A stretch of DNA of 7,885 nucleotides from Syntrophomonadaceae bacterium (GTDB taxonomy: Bacteria; Bacillota_D; Dethiobacteria; DTU022): the NCBI GenBank assembly GCA_003551865.1, contig PUNU01000248.1, positions 1 to 7,885 of the forward strand, in the 5' to 3' direction. Positions 5,961 to 7,885 of this stretch are shown here, in pieces. The position numbers and the translations under genes were made by a program. The notes under the pieces were generated by a model. That model did not search any database and was not told the DNA's origin. It was given only the letters and a program-made list of their open reading frames with translations. Within the stretch, counting starts at the first letter, position 1, and the number at the start of each line of letters is the position of its first letter.

Positions 5961-7871
5961 TTAATCCCCGCGGCGTATCTCAAGGCCGATCGAAGCTAAA
6001 AATTCCGGTATCTTTCGCACCGCAGCCCTGTCCCATTCTCTTACGTTGTCCGGCAACTCTTCCCAGCCGACCAGGTAAGGGCTGGTCTTCCTGGCAAGAT
6101 CTTTTTCTTCCCCCCAGCTCCACCCTTCAAGCAGCCTTTCAACATTCCAGCGGCCATGTTCAATTTCCGACAGCAGTTCAACCTCGTCACCGGTGAATTC
6201 GATTAACTCAATATCCCGGCCGGTAACTTCGTGCACGGTGCAGCCAATCTCGCGGAGCTTGCTAAAAATATCGTCAGCCTGTTTGGCGCTTGATTCCCTG
6301 AATTCCTCCGGCAGCTTGTCCCATTGGTTCATGGCCGGATCACCGGGCCCGGAAATGCCCTGCTTTGTCACCCGGTAAGACTGATGAATTTTCTGAGCCA
6401 GTTTGTTGCGAACATCTTTATCCAGCTTCGGGCTTGCCGACCCGATAAATGCCTTTACCGTCATAACATCGGAAGGTAAATGAAGCAACCTATCAGAGTC
6501 GACCCATTTTTCATCACGCAGCAGCCTGGCCACCTCGCGTCCGCTGTCTTCAATGAGGCCGACAACGGCCCCCAGGGCCAGGGCGATCCTGAATTCAGTG
6601 GCCGCAATGCTGCCCCCGTTAATCCCGAGCAGCTTAACCCCTGCGGGATCCACCCCCGAGGCGATGAGATCGATCCAGTTTTGTAGGGGTTCCATCGGGG
6701 TGAAATCACTGCCGTCTGTTTCATAAAATTCTCCGTAGCGTTTGTCGATATGGGCATTGGTGGGAATAAGCTTTGGGAGATAACCAATGGTGCGGATCCT
6801 TTCCGGATATGTTTTACCCAGTTCTCCGACCAGGCCGCTTACGCCTTCCTGTGTGCCGCCCCCGATGACCGTGCCTTCGTAATATTTAAAAGCAGCCAAC
6901 ACCATTTTCCGGTATTTTTTCATTTGTTTTTCCACGGAAGGATCACAACCGCCGGCTACTATAACAATCGGCTCCTTTATGGGCTTGCCTCTGTATAAGG
7001 CCAGCTCTTTAATTCTTTTCTCAGCGTTTTTCGCTTTTTTCGCTCTGTCCCTATAATTTCTTTCTAATTTTTTCTTCTCTTCGGCATCCCCGGCCATTTC
7101 AACTTTAGCCATGGCTTCTTTGGCCTTCCTGGCAGCCCGCACTGCCAGGGTAATTAACAGCAGGCGGCGTACCCATTCAAACCCAACCAGGTTAACGGAT
7201 ACATCCTGCAGTTTTTCCAGTGATTCAAGGGCGGTTTCGACCATATACGGGGCAGGGGTCAGCTGGACCGCCTTGGCATAAGCCTCCAGGGCGGCATAAG
7301 GATCGCCAAGCAAAAGGTTAAATTTGCCCAGCGTGTAGAATACCCAGGGCAGGTTGACACCTACTTCAATCTGGTCGACGCACCTCTGGATAGATCTTCT
7401 AATTACCGGTACCAGTGGTTCCACCATGGCAATATCTTTAGCAGAATAGAGCTCAAGATCGAGGTAATTCTCCAGGGTATAGGGGTTGCCCGTATCGAGC
7501 TGAAAAGCCCGATGGTACAAATCACGCGCTTTTCTGTCATCAATTCCTTTATAGGTATCGGCCAGCGCGGACAGGGCGCCAACATCGTCGCTTGAAGGTG
7601 TGCAAACACTGTGCAGGTAGCGTTGTCCCTTCTTGTACTCAGACCTTTTTGGTTCACCCTTTTGCTTTTTGCACAGGGCAACACCCAGGTCCACCAAAAC
7701 TTCCGGATCATCTTTGTCGGCATGTTTCGACAATACATCAATGGCCTTTTGCCATTCTCCCAGGGTCATAGCCAGCCTGGCAATTTGGCAGGCCAGTTTG
7801 GGGTTATCCGGGTCATGCTCCATGACAATTTCCAGCGACCTGATTTTATCCCGCATCTGTTCCTCGTTCAT
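5961..7871 (-). CDS. TPR-like / TRPM-type SLOG (LSDAT) / tandem RyR-repeat protein
   Basis: This is a 636-residue soluble protein. Residues 1-220 are paired helices with TPR signatures, for example 16-49 (PDNPKLACQIARLAMTLGEW), 98-130 and 173-206 (FYTLGKFNLLLGDPYAALEAYAKAV). Residues 240-292 are a charged, probably coiled-coil linker. A Rossmann-like SLOG domain of the LSDAT kind found at the N-terminus of TRPM channels spans about 299-480: IVIVAGG (302-308), the glycine-rich VIGGGTQEGVSGLVGE (335-350), and LLGINGGSIAATEFRIALALGA (414-435). Two RyR repeats close the protein. The first (488-547) has KIHQSYR, W-DKLPEEFRES, KQADDIFSKLREIGC, the form seen in bacterial TrkA-N/RyR proteins. The second (563-632) has IEHGRWNVERLLEGWSWG, YLVGWEELP and IPEFLASIG. 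SLOG domains are thought to bind or make nucleotide-derived ligands. The ATG has only a weak ribosome binding site, and the frame stays open to the window edge, so the true start could lie upstream. Its stop is 58 bp before the AAA+/RyR gene. Confidence 0.85.
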   Translation of the reverse strand: MNEEQMRDKIRSLEIVMEHDPDNPKLACQIARLAMTLGEWQKAIDVLSKHADKDDPEVLVDLGVALCKKQKGEPKRSEYKKGQRYLHSVCTPSSDDVGALSALADTYKGIDDRKARDLYHRAFQLDTGNPYTLENYLDLELYSAKDIAMVEPLVPVIRRSIQRCVDQIEVGVNLPWVFYTLGKFNLLLGDPYAALEAYAKAVQLTPAPYMVETALESLEKLQDVSVNLVGFEWVRRLLLITLAVRAARKAKEAMAKVEMAGDAEEKKKLERNYRDRAKKAKNAEKRIKELALYRGKPIKEPIVIVAGGCDPSVEKQMKKYRKMVLAAFKYYEGTVIGGGTQEGVSGLVGELGKTYPERIRTIGYLPKLIPTNAHIDKRYGEFYETDGSDFTPMEPLQNWIDLIASGVDPAGVKLLGINGGSIAATEFRIALALGAVVGLIEDSGREVARLLRDEKWVDSDRLLHLPSDVMTVKAFIGSASPKLDKDVRNKLAQKIHQSYRVTKQGISGPGDPAMNQWDKLPEEFRESSAKQADDIFSKLREIGCTVHEVTGRDIELIEFTGDEVELLSEIEHGRWNVERLLEGWSWGEEKDLARKTSPYLVGWEELPDNVREWDRAAVRKIPEFLASIGLEIRRGD

Positions 7872-7885
7872 GTAGGCACCGTAGC

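Noticed and set aside
1..7885. Insertion sequence, transposase or integrase marking a mobile island
   Set aside because: No transposase or integrase motifs, terminal inverted repeats or target duplications were seen in the window.

Overview
The window is bacterial chromosomal DNA of moderate GC content with A/T-rich intergenic gaps and strong AAAGGAG-like ribosome binding sites. This suggests a Bacillota-type, possibly anaerobic, organism, but nothing here fixes the taxon.

Left part (1-2030): the 3' end of a glycerophosphodiester phosphodiesterase gene on the + strand overlaps by 7 bp the end of a convergent MFS transporter gene of the SLC45/sugar:cation-symporter type. Upstream of the transporter on the same (-) strand are two tiny genes. 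One is a DUF4177-like small protein whose frame appears to be broken by a single-base shift. The other encodes a 36-residue single-pass membrane protein. The transporter has its own good promoter, which overlaps the end of the broken small gene.

Middle (2028-3160): a gene-free stretch of about 550 bases leads to a + strand gene for a 173-residue, acidic, apparently exported protein of unknown function. An inverted repeat (TTGACAC-N19-GTGTCAA) lies exactly over its putative promoter. A long 15-bp hairpin terminator follows and probably serves both converging transcripts.

Right part (3239-7871, - strand): this is the striking part. Two large genes 58 bp apart form a likely operon. The upstream gene encodes a protein with TPR-like repeats, a charged helical linker, a TRPM-type SLOG (LSDAT) Rossmann-like domain and two C-terminal ryanodine-receptor (RyR) repeats. 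The downstream gene, which starts with TTG, encodes a degenerate-looking PfkB/ribokinase-fold domain, an AAA+ ATPase and again two C-terminal RyR repeats. Two proteins that share a tandem RyR tail but carry different heads (a presumed nucleotide-ligand sensor and an ATP-driven remodeller with a kinase-like pocket) look like a signalling or stress/conflict module. The domain calls come from motifs read by eye; the joint function is inference.
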